Counted from the stretch's first letter, positions 32,585 through 45,502 are shown. The stretch is DNA of 64,000 nt from Silene latifolia (GCF_048544455.1 NC_133530.1:20079748-20143747), one strand, 5' to 3'. Numbers and translations are program-made. Notes: a model not told the origin generated them from the letters alone.

Positions 32585-33101
32585 GAATTTTTTTGGCAAA
32601 TTGTAGTTAATTAGCAAAATAATTAGAGAGTTGGGGTTCCTTTGAAACTATTTTGCCTCACTGGTGTCCACGTCATCACTTTCATTTTTTTTCCCCAATT
32701 TTTAGGCAAAGTCGCTAAGTTTCTTAGCGGCTTTGTCTCCTTGTCAGTTTTCAGATGATAGATACCATAAGTTTATGAAAAATAGAGAAATAGGGAAGCC
32801 GCTATCGGCTTCAGTGGTTGTTCTTTTCTAGAATAGGCTGCCATCTGTGTTTGAAGGTAAAAGTTTTTTGAAAATAGTAGTAAACCGCTAGGTTTCTTAG
32901 CGGCTTCACTATTCGCTTTTTTTTTAAAAAAAAAAATTTTAAAAAAAAAAAATTAAGCCGCTGGAAAAAAACTTAGCGGCTTACTATAAAAACTGGAAAA
33001 AAAAAACTAATGACGTGAACACCATTGAGGCAAAATAGTTTCAAAGAAACCCCAACTCCGTAATTATTTTGTTAATCAACACCTATTTGCCAAAAAAATT
33101 C
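32585..33101. mobile_element. Mutator-like MITE (MULE) with long TIRs
   Basis: Inverted arms of about 115 bp (GAATTTTTTTGGCAAAT ... CAAAATAATTA..GAGTTGGGGTT.CTTTGAAACTATTTTGCCTCA) face each other across a core with GCCGCTAAG...CTTAGCGGC repeats. The 9-bp sequence CCTTTTCTT is present directly outside both ends (32576-32584 and 33102-33110), the hallmark of Mutator-type insertion. No transposase. A partial second copy flanks the same copia LTR sequence at 45475-45502 and 56083-56210. Confidence 0.85.
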
Positions 33102-34373
33102 CCTTTTCTTTTGGTCTTCACAAAAGACGTAAACACCCCTTGCATTTGTCCAATTTTTGGTCATCCAACAAGCAGCCTAAGTTGTTGGACCTCATAACAC
33201 AATAATGCAGCCCACCCAAGTGCAATCATTCATGTGCCATTTGTTAGCGAGACATTGATTCGCTTAATTTATTCGATATCTGCTTCGTTTGTTACCTATA
33301 AAATGAAACGTCCAAAAGTAGTACCACAATTCTGAGAAATAATATACATTGACCAAATTATTATAAAACTACCAGTATTCTATTTTATTCGTAAAATAAG
33401 TAAATAAAGCTTACTCGGATTATTAATTCAATCGAATAAGGGATAAAATGTGGGTTAAAATTACGTAAAATAAAGTGCTATCATTCGTGTCTCAATAAAA
33501 TTGATAGGTATCGTATATATAGACTCGAAAGTAAATCTAGGATCTCCTATTAACGGAAATACTATATGATATAATATCAATATATTCTCTATGATATATC
33601 ACGATACCGTGTGTCATTATGAATATGTTGTAGGCGGTATAGCTATTAAGAATACAATGAACGGTAAAAACTTACAGAACCGGCAAAGATAGAAGTCGTG
33701 GCGTGAGAAGAATCACTGCCCTAAAGTTGAATTTTCCCCACTCGATACACACGGTCTCTTGGCAACCAACCCCCAGGGTTACACGACGTCGGAGTCTAAG
33801 GTGTACGACAAAGACTCAGATTGAGGACTAGTTACAGAACATTGCCAAAAATCCGCTATGGAAATAGAGTGTAGAGTTTAGAGACAGATAGAGAGAATAG
33901 TTGTGTTGTGTGTTCTGAAATGGTAGAAAAAGGGAGTATATAAGAGAGATGTAGGAAGGATCCAGAAACCATAATAAAGTGTCTCGTAAATAGCCTTTAG
34001 ATATTTGCAAAATCAGTATTGTGAAACACAAAGTCAGTACAAAAGACTGCACTTTCAGCTTAGGAAAAACACAACAATCACATAAAAGACTGAGCAATCA
34101 GTTTTGGAAATTGTGCAAAAAAAAAATATAGAGAATAAGTGACCGGACTTCCAAAAACGGCCAATGGCACGCACCACGGGTGCTCTACTAGAGTCCAGAG
34201 CCCGGCGCGGCGTGGCGTGGCGTGCGCGCGCATGCGCGTGTGTGGTGGTACGGTCCCTTTATCACTACATATCTAGTAGTCCAATACAAATGATCACTTA
34301 TAAACTATAATATTCCAACATATTTTATCAATGCGGGATTCTTTTGAAGCAAAACTAAGCAGTAGTTCCAACA
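33102..34373 (-). repeat. Copia 3' LTR (right border 34373)
   Basis: On the minus strand the LTR opens TGTTGGAACTACTGC, directly after a polypurine tract (ATGTGGGGGAT, 34374-34390 on the plus strand as complement), the usual copia arrangement. The same sequence reappears at 56211-57031, which is the other LTR. A GC-rich patch GGCGCGGCGTGGCGTGGCGT lies near 34205. The far (left) border is hidden by or beyond the MULE at 32585-33101. Confidence 0.75.
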
Positions 34374-35355
34374 ATCCCCCACATGATTCAAAAGAAGAAG
34401 AAGAAGAGAAATATCTGATTAAGGCAACGGAACATAAGTTTTAAGATGACAATGTTCCTGAGGAATTGAATTGTCACCCAGTGCATACAATTATCTGCTA
34501 CAACCGTATCGAGTTGCTCTCGGCATTGAACTCTCCACGGTGGTTTGTAATGGATAACTACGCACAAACCTGCATTCGAATCTGTGTTCCTCCTCACGAA
34601 ATGTCATAAAGGTGCCCTTCACATGCCTTATAGGAGGTAAGGCATTTCCCCCACATTTACATAGGTAAGTCCATCAGGTTTCACTGTCACAAACCATCCT
34701 TAAGCAAGGACTATAGACTTATTAAGAGCTTAGCTCAACCGCCCTCACTTGACAGAAATAACACAATATATAAAAGGAATACTACATCACTTTTATTAAA
34801 ATAGGAATGGTAGTAGTATTACAACATGAGATCCTCGTGACTTCGTTTGACCCATTGAACTTGGTAAACCCAAGTGGGGAGCCCCGTCACGATTCACTCC
34901 CAATAGGCTTTAAACCCATTCCTCGTGCTGACTCTAACACTAATTTTCTGCAGAGGCCTTTCATGAGAGGATCCGCAATCTTCCTCTCCGATTTTACATA
35001 ATCCAGTGATATCACATTATTTCTGCTCAGATTCCTCACTATAGCATGTCTCAAGCGTATATGTCTCCTCTTTCCGTTGTAAGCTTGATTGCCTGCCACG
35101 TCAATGGCTACTTGAGAATCGCAATGCATTGAAACTGATGGAGCCGGTCTCCCCCACAATGGAATGTCTGCTAACAGGTTCCTTAGCCATTCGTCTTCCT
35201 GACCTCCCAATTCTAAAGCAATAAACTTAGATTCCATTGATTTTACAATACAACTTTGTTTAGAAGATTTTCAAGAGATAGCACCACTAACCAAAGTAAA
35301 CACATATACACTAGTAGAATGAATCTCATCATTATCAGACACCCAATTAGCATCA
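34374..35355 (-). pseudogene. Ty1/copia pol, RNase H end and 3' region
   Basis: Read on the minus strand: ANWVSDNDEIHSTSVYVFTLVSGAIS, then ESKFIALELGGQEDEWLRNLLADIP, SMHCDSQVAIDVAGN and RRHIRLRHAIVRNL, the copia RNase H domain, to a stop at 34887. The normal W after GAIS is a stop, and frames are broken around 35236-35270. The piece ends at 35355 where another LTR element is inserted; coding resumes at 44177. The 500 bp after the stop are the element's 3' untranslated region. Confidence 0.85.
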
Positions 35356-38068
35356 TGATAAGTAGTAATTTAGCGTTATTTTACCCATGCTTTTATCTTA
35401 TTTTCGACTCGATTTTGCGTGCTTGAATGTTTAAATTGCTCATTTAATAACTAATTTATAATTAATAGCCGTCTTAGTCTTATTTAATAATTAGTCGTAT
35501 TGTTATTATAATATTAGTTTTATTACTATTATTTTATTAGTATATTAATATTATATGTAGGTGAGGCGGAATAATAAAGAGGAAATTCGAGTTGGAGTAA
35601 AATGAGACGGAAATTGAAGAGCAAAGCGGGTTGAAACGAGTCTTATTATAATAAGAGAATGCAAAGTCAACCTTTGACTTTGAATCAACTCATTCATCAT
35701 CTCCATCTTCACCATTTGCCCGACATCAACCCATTTCAACACCATCACCATGAACACCACTCACTCACCAGCCTTCCCCAATTCGACATCAACAACTCAA
35801 CAGCAGCAACAATTACCCTCGCATCAAACTCCACTCTTCTTCATCATCAATTCATCACCTCGCATTAAACCATCATCAAACCACCATTTCAGCAGCCGCA
35901 ATTCACCATCTCCATTAATACACCTTCACCACCATTATTCACCAACTCCTCCATAAACTCACCTCCATTCCTTCATCCTCCTTCTTCATTAATTCACATT
36001 CCATCAACCACCATGGCAGCCACCCTCATTCAACCCACCTTCACCATTTCACGATTTCATCCACCATCATTATCACCTTCAATCAACCACCAGACATCAC
36101 ACTACACAGCTGCCATCCAACAATGACGGCAGCAGCAATCACCGGCAACCAGCGGCGAACTCGACAACCACCTGCATCAACAACCAGCATCAATTCGCAC
36201 CATCAATTGAATCACAAATGACGAACTTGAAATCGAAATCCAGTCAATTGGAAACAAATTGTGCTTCCCAGACGGCCCAACGTCTGCCTCCTACCCAACC
36301 GGCTGTGAATACGCAAAGAATTGACTCGACTTTCCAGAGAACTCCCAGCCGGCCTTGTCACCGGTGGCCGGCCAACCGGCTCATAACACAAATCGTATCA
36401 CATCGTGCTTCCCAGACGGGCACCCGTCTGCCGCCCCTCAACCGGCTCACACACCCATCAATTTCACCCTTTGTTTCCAGGAGATCCCCAGCCGGTCGCC
36501 TCACCGGCCGCCGGTGGACCGGCTGAGTCCCTTTTGACGTGATTTGGATTTCCTTTTTGTCGTGTCTTCCCTTTCCCCTTTTGTTTTGTTGTTGTAACCG
36601 TGTCTTTAGGGGTAATTAGAAAATTAGGATTATTATTATTATTATTAGGTTTATTACTAATAGTAGTATTAACATTAGACTATATATTATAAATCCCACC
36701 ACACCCTTACACTAGAGACTACCTTAGAAATTAGACTAAAATTAGTTCATCTTTCTCTCAAATATTTTAGAACCCTAGTTAGAATATTTCTCCTCTTTCA
36801 ATTTTCCTCTTACCCAAGTTGTAATCTTTACTCAAAAATTAATACAATTGTTCTCTTGTTTATCCAAGTTCTTCCATCAATTCAAAGTTTCCATGTTGTT
36901 GGTATAATTCTCTCCCTTAATTTCATTTGTTTACATTTACTTTCATTCAAGTTTTGTTAATTGTTTATGCTTGAATTCCTCTCTTTTGTTGTTAGATTGT
37001 TATTGTCTTTATCTTGTTCATCTTTTTCATGTTCACCATTGTTGTTTCTCATCTAAAGGTTGAACCTTTGGGTGATTGTGTTAAAGTTTGAGTCTTTTTG
37101 TCTTAATCCTTGCTCTTCTTAGTTAAATTAGCTTTTCCTCTTAGATTTGTTGGGTAATTGCATGATTAGTTGTAGAATCCATTTTCACATCATGTTCATG
37201 ATTAAAGAATCCATCTTTATTGTTTCTCTTGCCTTTAGAAACATGATTAGTGAGTAGTCTTCTACTAGGACTCGGTTTGACCCGACATGAGTAATTCCAC
37301 TAATTGATTCTCATAAAGGCTAATTGTTTGGGGAAATTGGTAAGGGTAGTTTAGAGGAATGATTTGGTTTATGGATTGATTTTAGGTAGTGTCAATTTGT
37401 AACCCTTGTCCACCAACGAGAGTTGGTTAGGTTGTAAATTGGATACCCGGAAGTTGGTCTTATCGCTAACCTAGGTTGAGACCGAAAGGGAGAACCAAGG
37501 GAGGGTACCTCTAGACTAGCGTTTGAAATCGACCTCCGAGAGGAGGAGTGGGATGACCCAGAATACAATGAGTGCTTAATGACCTTGACCAAATTATTGA
37601 CCGCCTTGGAAAAATGCATGTTTTTGGGGTTGTTAGGTGTTGATTTAGGGATTCCGACCTTTGAACCCGAGAGGGGGTTGGTGGGTAGTGCTAGTGTCCT
37701 ACTCCGAACCCGAGAGGGGGGTCTTAGGCGAATTAGAGCCGTCTCCTCCTTGCTTGTATACCCAAATAGTTAGCCTAGGGAATCGCGATGTGGAATTACG
37801 AATTTTTGTGGGAGAACTGAGTTCTAGGCCTTTTTAATCATTTGAATTACATCTTAGTCTTATCTTGCTCATTTTCACCTCTCTTGTTTAATTGCATTTT
37901 AATTTGTTAGTTTAGTTGTTAGATTATTACCATTACCTCATTATTGCTCGACTTAGCTAAGCTTAAGGATTAGAACGATTAATACTCTTCCTAGCTCCTC
38001 GTGGGATCGACCCTCAATAGTGTACAACGACAATCGTGCACTTGCGAGGTATAATTTGATAACCATCA
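35356..38068 (+). repeat. Left LTR of the LARD-type element
   Basis: 2713 bp, TGATAAG...CCATCA. It includes a CAC/ATC-rich stretch (35680-36220), which produces His- and Pro-rich frames on the plus strand that I regard as non-coding. Several CCGGCCG-type palindromes lie at 36340-36525. Relative to the right copy it retains two segments lost there (near 36300-36420 and 37250-37580). Confidence 0.9.
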
Positions 38069-38074
38069 AGTTTT

Positions 38075-38092
38075 TGGCGCCGTTGCCGGGGA
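38075..38092 (+). promoter_or_regulatory. Primer binding site, tRNA-Asp type
   Basis: TGGCGCCGTTGCCGGGGA begins 6 bp after the left LTR, at the position and with the sequence of the reverse-transcription primer site of Athila-like plant Ty3 elements. Confidence 0.85.
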
Positions 38093-38162
38093 GCAAAGGC
38101 TAGATATTAATCGTTTTTGTTCTAGTTTAGACTAAGTCATTGTTGGTTTTGCACACCTTGGT

Positions 38163-39173
38163 GTGCCATTTGTCTTTTTAATTCTCTTCTTTAAGTGTAT
38201 AAGCTTTTTGCATGAGGAGATTGAGTTTGAGATAAACAAGTCCATGAAGTTTCCCTCTATGAGTGACTCTTGTTATAGAGTGGATGTGTTGGAGGTTGAT
38301 ATGAAAGAAGATTTGAATGAAGATGGTTTGAGGGAAAGTGAGTTTGAACCTCAAATTATGAAGGAAATTGAATTGCATTTAAACTCCCCAAAATCATTAC
38401 TTGATCTTGGGTCTTGGTTAGATGACTCTTGAAATGATTCTTAGGAAGCTCAAGTTGATGCCTTAGAGGTGGCTCTTACTGGAGGTGTAACGGAGTATAC
38501 CAAGAGTTGTGAGGAAGATGAACTTGGCCCTCCCATATGGGACACTTATGAAGACTCCCCACCACCACCTTCTTCCGAAATCTTTGAAGAAGAAGTGCTT
38601 GTGAATGACAAGTGTGGGGAAGAAGGAAAAAGTTGGGAAATGGAAGTAGATGAATTCGAACTTGCCATATTGGGAGAATTGAGAAGCCATGAGAAAAACT
38701 ACGACATTTATAGTTTTGACTCTAGCTTGGAAGAAATTGAAACTCTCATCTTTGGTAGTGATTCGGTTCAATTGAAGAGTCAAGAGAAATTGGACAAAGA
38801 TAATGATATTATGAACCTCAATGTTGAGAAGTTGACTCCTTCACCTCTTATTGCCCACCCTTATCCTTACCTTGATTTGCATGAGGAGGTTTCCTCATTC
38901 TATGAGGTTTATGAGATTATGTCTGTCTCTCCTTCTAGCTACTACATTGAAACGGAGGATCCTAAACACCAAGAGGATCGTAGAAACAATACCGAGAGGA
39001 GCAAGAGGAAGAACGGGAAGAAGCATTGGAAGAGAGGTCAGGTGCGGTTTGCTATAGTTTGGCACTACTTGTGTCTAGTTGAAGGTTTTGATAGAGCATT
39101 TGACCGTCTCCTCCGTGCTTTGAGTGACATGGATCATGCTACTTGGAGTTTCAAACAACAAAATTTTGCATGA
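38163..39173 (+). pseudogene. Degraded internal ORF of the LARD-type element
   Basis: One frame runs from 38163 to 39173, broken only by TGA at 38430-38432 and TAG at 38442-38444. It would give about 335 residues. The product is very acidic over most of its length (ESEFEPQIMKEIE, DELGPPIWDTYEDSPPPPSSE), then has a basic patch NTERSKRKNGKKHWKRGQ and a hydrophobic C-terminus VRFAIVWHYLCLVEGFDRAF. I do not recognise a gag domain; the basic patch could bind nucleic acid. It is the only coding-like sequence in the element. ORF-like proteins of this kind are typical of large non-autonomous Athila-related elements. Confidence 0.6.
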
Positions 39174-41643
39174 GAGGTTTGGTGGAGTACCTCAAGAACC
39201 ACTAAATTGTATATATATTCTCTTGCCTTACTTACTTATACTTTACTTGCATTTTATTTCATTATATAAAAACCATAAAAAATTAAAAAATTGAAAAACA
39301 TCAAAAACATGTTATTTATTTATTGCACCTTTCTTTCATAAAATTCAAATAATTCCAAAAAAATGAATATTTCAAAAATACAAAAACATGTTCTTAATTT
39401 TGAAAATTTTAAAAAAGAAATACAAAAATATGTTATTTGATTTTCCATTCTCTCCCTACTTTAGTCCCATCGAGGACGATGTGCATCTCAAGTGTGGAGA
39501 GGAAAATATCCATTTTGTGCATATTGTTTATATTTGTATATATTTGCTTGTTCATTTGAGAAAATTTCAAAAATGCTTAAAAATTGAAAAATTTCGAAAA
39601 AATCAAAAATTTTGCATTGTTTATATTATATATTTTTCATTTGTCCTAACCTTCTTGATTGACAACACATGAGAGCATCGGAGAAGACGCTTGGTAAAAT
39701 TCTTCCAATCTTTCTCCTTTATCCTTCCTTTTCTTTTTGTATATAAGCATGGAGGAGGACGGGATATGTGATGTGGGTGTTCCCTTTGGGAACCGTTTTG
39801 GATATGGTTGTGTTGTTGGTGTGTTGTTAGGACTAGAACTTGTGTGCATTTAGACTAGAAATATTTATATGTGTTCACTCTTGCATTCACATAGCTTGTT
39901 CATATGCGTAGTTTGCATCCATACACTTTACATTGTGTTTGTAAATAGTTGCATAGGGAGTCTAAATGTGGAGGGAGGGCATATGTTGCCAATGATGATA
40001 ATTTGTTTTACCCGTGTCATTTCCCTCTTGATAGCTCGTGCCTTTTGACGACACATGTTAGGGTTTTTGCTTGCAAAAACCCGGAAGTCTAGCTTAACAA
40101 CCGAGTTGCGACCACCTTGTGAGACCGTATTAGGCCCGAGACTTGACCTAGGTTCGACATAGCTACTAAAATGTGGGGATAGAGACTCCTTATGGCCGGT
40201 CCATCAAACCGGTCCCGTTTAGGTCATGAGAGTAGTTCTCCTTACGTGGTATGTCATGTCAAAACGCATAAGTATGGTGCTCATTCCTTACCGTAGAAGT
40301 GTCGATGTACATGTTTAGACAATTTTGTTCAAATAAAATAGCCTCTCATAGCCAAATAAGCTTATTTTTCACCCATTTGATCATCTTTCCCTTTTGTTTA
40401 CCCAATTTGTGCCTAAGCCTTGTCATTTCATTTGCCAATAAAATAACTACATTCCATAAACATCTCACCTTTGTTGAGTAGTTCGTCTTTGTAGTTGTTT
40501 TGAGGAGTATAATTGGGAAGGAAATATGATTTTTATTGAGGAGAACGGTCCTAAATATCACAAAAGTGAAATGAAGCTTGATGGTTGACCAATGTTTGCA
40601 TTATTGAGAGGTTACAAGAAAAAGAAGAAACGAAAAAAAAATGAAAATGAAGAAAAGAAAAACAAATAGAAAAAGAGAAAAATGAAATGAAAAAAAAGCA
40701 AAAAGAAAAGAATGTTTATTTTGTTCCAAATAAAGGGTTGGTAATATGCAAATCGAGTTTTGTTTTGAGGAGGATTGAATAATTTTTGTAAATGACAACC
40801 TTGTCATATTTTGTGAAGGAATTCATTTGCATGGGTAGAATTTAGTGGATTGGTTAGATGTGGCGACTACTCGTTCTTTAGCCCCACATGTCCTAAAATG
40901 GTGCTTGCACCATCCCCTTTTCACCTAACCCAAGCCCCGTTACAACCCGGTTGTCTCTCTTATGTGTGCATCGTTTTGACATTTCTATTGCGGATATTGG
41001 ATATAGTACTATACTAGATTGCAGGCATGCTTCGCAAGTCGAGTTAGGAGAGTGATTTTGGTTACTTTTTGTCACAAAAATCACCCGGTTCTTCATTTAG
41101 TGACTAGTGAAACCCGTGAGAGTCGGTCTTTGGTCTCCTTTTGGTCAAAGGTTTGATATGGAGTCGAATCTTGTGTGTGTCGTGTCATTCTTGGGAGTAT
41201 AGCGAAGTACTTCCCCTTTCCCGCCTAGAATTTATTTCTTAGGCACCCCGTGTTGTCAATGTTGGCTACTTGAGCTAGAATTTGGGAGTCGGTACCTTGG
41301 TAAGACCCGGAGACGACATCCTCCACTAATAACTCTCTTTGTTCGGTTTTTGAAAACAAAGGGCCGCTTAGATGAGGAAAGCGGTTTGACTTTTTGTGAT
41401 GCATCTTATATGTTGATTCGTGCTTAAATGTTGGATGTGTCAAAATTTTCCGCAAGCCCCCACTTGCCTTGCATCGGAATGCATACCTCATTGTGTTTTG
41501 GTGTGAGTTGAAGGGACGGAGAAGGCCCGTTAATTGTCTTTCATCGGATATTAGTAGTTTAGATAGTACTTTTATATTAAGGGTCTTAGTTTAGTTTAAA
41601 TGAGCTTACTCGAGGACGAGTAAGGTTTAAGTGTGGGGAGATT
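39174..41643 (+). other. Non-coding interior and polypurine tract of the LARD-type element
   Basis: No recognisable coding sequence. There are A-rich stretches with CAAAAACATG or AAAAATTGAAA at 39280-39620 and a GAAA-rich run at 40615-40715. GAGGACGATGTGCATCTCAAGTGTGG at 39472 and GAGGACGAGTAAGGTTTAAGTGTGG at 41610 are similar to each other; the second is the polypurine region just before the right LTR. Confidence 0.6.
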
Positions 41644-44171
41644 TGATAAGTAGTAATTTAGCGTTATTTTACCCATGCTTTTATCTTATTTTCGACTCGA
41701 TTTTGCGTGCTTGAATGTTTAAATAGCTCATTTAATAACAAATTTATAATTAATAGCCGTCTTCCTGACCTCCCAATTCTAAAGCAATAAACTTAGATTC
41801 CATTGATTTTACAATACAACTTTGTTTAGAAGATTTTCAAGAGATAGCACCACTAACCAAAGTAAACACATATACACTAGTAGAATGAATCTCATCATTA
41901 TCAGACACCCAATTAGCATCATGATAAGTAGTAATTTAGCGTTATTTTACCCATGCTTTTATCTTATTTTCGACTCGATTTTGCGTGCTTGAATGTTTAA
42001 ATTGCTCATTTAATAACTAATTTATAATTAATAGCCGTCTTAGTCTTATTTAATAATTAGTCGTATTGTTATTATAATATTAGTTTTATTACTATTATTT
42101 TATTAGTATATTAATATTATATGTAGGTGAGGCGGAATAATAAAGAGGAAATTCGAGTTGGAGTAAAATGAGACGGAAATTGAAGAGCAAAGCGGGTTGA
42201 AACGAGTCTTATTATAATAAGAGAATGCAAAGTCAACCTTTGACTTTGACTCAACTCATTCATCATCTCCATCTTCACCATTTGCCCGACATCAACCCAT
42301 TTCAACACCATCACCATGAACACCACTCACTCACCAGCCTTCCCCAATTCGACATCAACAACTCAACAGCAGCAACAATTACCCTCGCATCAAACTCCAC
42401 TCTTCTTCATCATCAATTCATCACCTCGCATTAAACCATCATCAAACCACCATTTCGCACCATGCAATTCACCATCTCCATTAATACACCTTCACCACCA
42501 TTATTCACCAACTCCTCCATAAACTCACCTCCATTCCTTCATCCTCCTTCTTCATTAATTCACATTCCATCAACCACCATGGCAGCCACCCTCATTCAAC
42601 CCACCTTCACCATTTCACGATTTCATCCACCATCATTATCACCTTCAATCAACCACCATACATCACACTACACAGCTGCCATCCAAAAATGACGGCAGCA
42701 GCAATCACCGGCAACCAGCGGCGAACTCGACAACCACCTGCATCAACAACCAGCATCAATTCGCACCATCAATTGAATCACAAATGACGAACTTGAAATC
42801 GAAATCCAGACAATTGGAAAAAAATTGTGCTTCCCAGACGGCCCATCGTCTGCCTCCTACCCAACCGGCTGGCTGCCGCCCCTCAACCGGCTCACACACC
42901 CATCAATTTCACCCTTTGTTTCCAGGAGATCCCAGCCGGTCGCCTCACCGGCCGCCGGTGGACCGGCTGAGTCCCTTTTGACGTGATTTGGATTTCCTTT
43001 TTTGTCGTGTCTTCCCTTTCCCCTTTTGTTTTGTTGTTGTAACCGTGTCTTTAGGGGTAATTAGAAAATTAGGATTTATTATTATTATTATTAGGTTTAT
43101 TACTAATAATAGTATTAACATTAGAGTATATATTATAAATCCCACCACACCCTTACACTAGAGATTACCTTAGAAATTAGACTAAAATTAGTTCACCTTT
43201 CTCTCAAATATTTTAGAACCCTAGTTAGAATATTTCTCCTCTTTCAATTTTCCTCTTACCCAATTTGTAATCTTTACTCAAAAATTAATACAAGTGTTCT
43301 CTTGTTTATCCAAGTTCTTCCATCAATTCAAAGTTTCCATGTTGTTGGTATAATTCTCTCCCTTAATTTCATTTGTTTACATTTACTTTCATTCAAGTTT
43401 TGTTAATTGTTTATGCTTGAATTCCTCTCTTTTGTTGTTAGATTGTTATTGTCTTTATCTTGTTCATCTTTTTCATGTTCACCATTGTTGTTTCTCATCT
43501 AAAGGTTGAACCTTTGGGTGATTGTGTTAAAGTTTGAGTCTTTTTGTCTTAATCCTTGGTCTTCTTAGTTAAATTAGCATTTCCTCTTAGATTTGTTGGG
43601 TAATTGCATGATTAGTTGTAGAATCCATTTTCACATCATGTTCATGATTAAAGAATCCATCTTTATTGTTTCTCCAGCTTAATGACCTTGACCAAATTCT
43701 TGATCGCCTTGGAAAAATACATGTTTTTGGGGTTGTTAGATGTTGAGTTAGGGATTCCGACCTTTGAACCCGAGAGGGGGTTGGTGGGTAGTGCTAGTGT
43801 CCTACTCCGAACCCGAGAGGGGGGTCTTAGGCGAATTAGAGTCGTCTCCTCCTTGCTTGTATACCCAAATAGTTAGCCTAGGGAATCGCGATGTGGAATT
43901 ACGAATTGTTGTGGGAGAACTGAGTTCTAGGCCTTTTTAATCATTTGAATTACATCTTAGTCTTATCTTGCTCATTTTCACCTCTCTTGTTTAATTGCAT
44001 TTTAATTTGTTAGTTTAGTTGTTAGATTATTACCATTACCTCATTATTGCTCGACTTAGCTAAGCTTAAGGATTAGAACGATTAATACTCTTCCTAACTC
44101 CTCGTGGGATCGACCCTCAATAGTATACAACGACAATCGTGCACTTGCAAGGTATAATTTGATAACCATCA
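41644..44171 (+). repeat. Right LTR of the LARD-type element, rearranged
   Basis: Bases 41644-41756 are the first 113 bp of the LTR. Bases 41757-41925 are then a copy of the copia sequence found just outside the left LTR (35187-35355). At 41926 the LTR begins again with TGATAAG and runs to 44171. The switch occurs at CGTCTT, present in both the LTR (AGCCGTCTTAG) and the copia flank (ATTCGTCTTCC). The second LTR copy also lacks two segments compared with the left LTR. Confidence 0.9.
41757..41925. repeat. Duplicated copia flank inside the right LTR region
   Basis: About 169 bp identical or nearly so to 35187-35355, ending in the target sequence CATCA and followed by an LTR start, exactly as at the left end of the element. 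It carries the copia RNase H code on the minus strand. Confidence 0.9.
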
Positions 44172-45474
44172 CATCACAATATCCTTCTAAAACACATGGT
44201 GATTTGGAATAGTGCAAACCCCAATCCATTGTTCCCCTAAGGTATTTTACAAGTCTATATAAAGCATTCCAGCGTGACTGATTTGGACTATGTGTATACC
44301 TGCTAAGACGACTTACCGTATAAGCAATGTCTGGTCTTGTATAATTCATTAAAAACATGACACTGCCAATTATCTTAGCATATTCTTCTTGGTTCACGCT
44401 GACACCCTCATTCTTTTTTAGGTGTATACTAGGATCATATGAGGTTTTGACTGGTGCACAATTAAAACAGTCAAATTTTTTAAGAATTTTCTCAACATAA
44501 TGTGACTGAGCCAAACTCAAACTCCATTTGGTCCTAGAAATTTTTATACCAAGAATAACATTGGCTTCACCTAGGTCTTTCATGTCAAAAAAGAGCTTAA
44601 GAAGGCTTTGGTGTCATTGATCACTTTCATATTAGTGCCAAAAATGAGCATGTCATCAACATACAGACACATGGTGACACAACCATCTTTGTCACTTTTA
44701 GCATATACACAATTAAGCATCTGAATCATTTACATGAAAACCATAAGAAGTAATAGTTTGATGAAATTTGTCATACCATTGCTTCGGAGCTTGCTTAGAC
44801 CATACAATGATCTAACCAGTTTACATACCTTGTCTTCTTGTCTTGAAATTACACAGCCTTCTAGTTGCTTCATTTATATTTCTTCGTTCAAGTCTCCGTT
44901 CAAAAAAGCTGTCTTAACGTCCATTTGATGCACAAATAGATCATGTATAAAAGCTAGTGCATTTAAGGCCCTAATATTAGCAAATTTAGTAACAGAAGAT
45001 TAAGTGTCAAAAAAATCCAAACCTTTGGTTTGTCGATTACCACATAAAACCAATCTAGCTTTATATTTGTCGATAGATCCGTCAGGATTGAGTTTCTTCT
45101 TGATGATCCATTTGTTGCTTAGATGTTTACACCCTCTAGGCAAATTGGTGAGAATCCAAGTGTTATTACCTTTAATGGAATCTATCTCACTATTGATAGC
45201 CTCCGGCCAGAAAGTAGAATCGATGAAATTCATGGCCTCCTTGTAAGTTCTCGGATAATTTTCTAGAACATAGGCACGAATGTCTTCCTCATCAGGAAAT
45301 TCTTTTTCTGCCAAACTTGTCTCGAAGTCTGGGCCAAAATCTTTTGCTATTCTATCCCTCTTGCTTCTTCTAGGTTCAGCCACTGCATCTGCATCAGTTA
45401 CTGTAGTAGTAGAAGCATTATTAACATTATTGGAAACAAGTGGTAAACGAGGTTCAAGGTTAGTTTTCATCGGA
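44172..45474 (-). pseudogene. Ty1/copia pol, reverse transcriptase region
   Basis: The minus strand encodes RRSKRDRIAKDFGPDF, then EAINSEIDSIKGNNTWILTNLP and KWIIKKKLNPDGSIDKYKARLV, the start of copia reverse transcriptase. Next come MDVKTAFLNGDLNEEIYM and the catalytic YVDDMLIFG (codons for YVDD at 44652-44663). [13 protein letters not shown] and the RNase H start [20 protein letters not shown]...[14 protein letters not shown] follow. Stops near 45000 and around 44720-44730 break the frame. The 5' half of the element (gag, protease, integrase) is absent: at 45474 the coding sequence joins a MULE fragment directly, so a deletion has removed it. Confidence 0.88.
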
Positions 45475-45502
45475 AATAAAATTAAGCCGCTGGAAAAAAA
45501 AC
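45475..45502. mobile_element. MULE fragment left of an LTR-element insertion
   Basis: AAATTAAGCCGCTGGAAAAA matches 32953 onward in the MULE. It continues at 56083 (ACTTTGTGGCTTACTATAAA) after the 10.6-kb insertion. Confidence 0.75.

Larger units (their letters stand above)
35356..44171 (+). mobile_element. Non-autonomous LTR retrotransposon (Athila-like, LARD type)
   Basis: The element starts TGATAAGTAG, ends AACCATCA, and is flanked by CATCA at 35351-35355 and 44172-44176. The primer binding site TGGCGCCGTTGCCGGGGA (38075-38092) follows the left LTR and is of the tRNA-Asp type found in Athila/Ogre-like Ty3 elements. The polypurine-like GTGTGGGGAGATT precedes the right LTR at 41644. The 3.6-kb interior has one degraded acidic ORF and no reverse transcriptase, protease or integrase, so it relied on proteins from a partner. 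It is inserted in the copia RNase H region. The right LTR is rearranged. Confidence 0.9.

Noticed and set aside
34200..34250. GC-rich GGCGTGGCGTGGCGTGCGCG patch as a possible CpG promoter or origin
   Set aside because: It lies inside the copia LTR and is just a local GCGTG repeat; no supporting motifs.
35659..35956. His- and Pro-rich open frames (also 42225-42522)
   Set aside because: They arise from CAC/ATC-rich sequence within both LTRs of one element; no start context or conservation as protein apart from LTR identity.
37579..37773. Open frame repeated at 43682-43876
   Set aside because: Same LTR sequence in two copies; the repetition is LTR identity, not a gene family.
39646..39849. Small minus-strand frame rich in Ser, Pro and Thr
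   Set aside because: Opposite strand of the LARD interior, no repeat conservation or motif.
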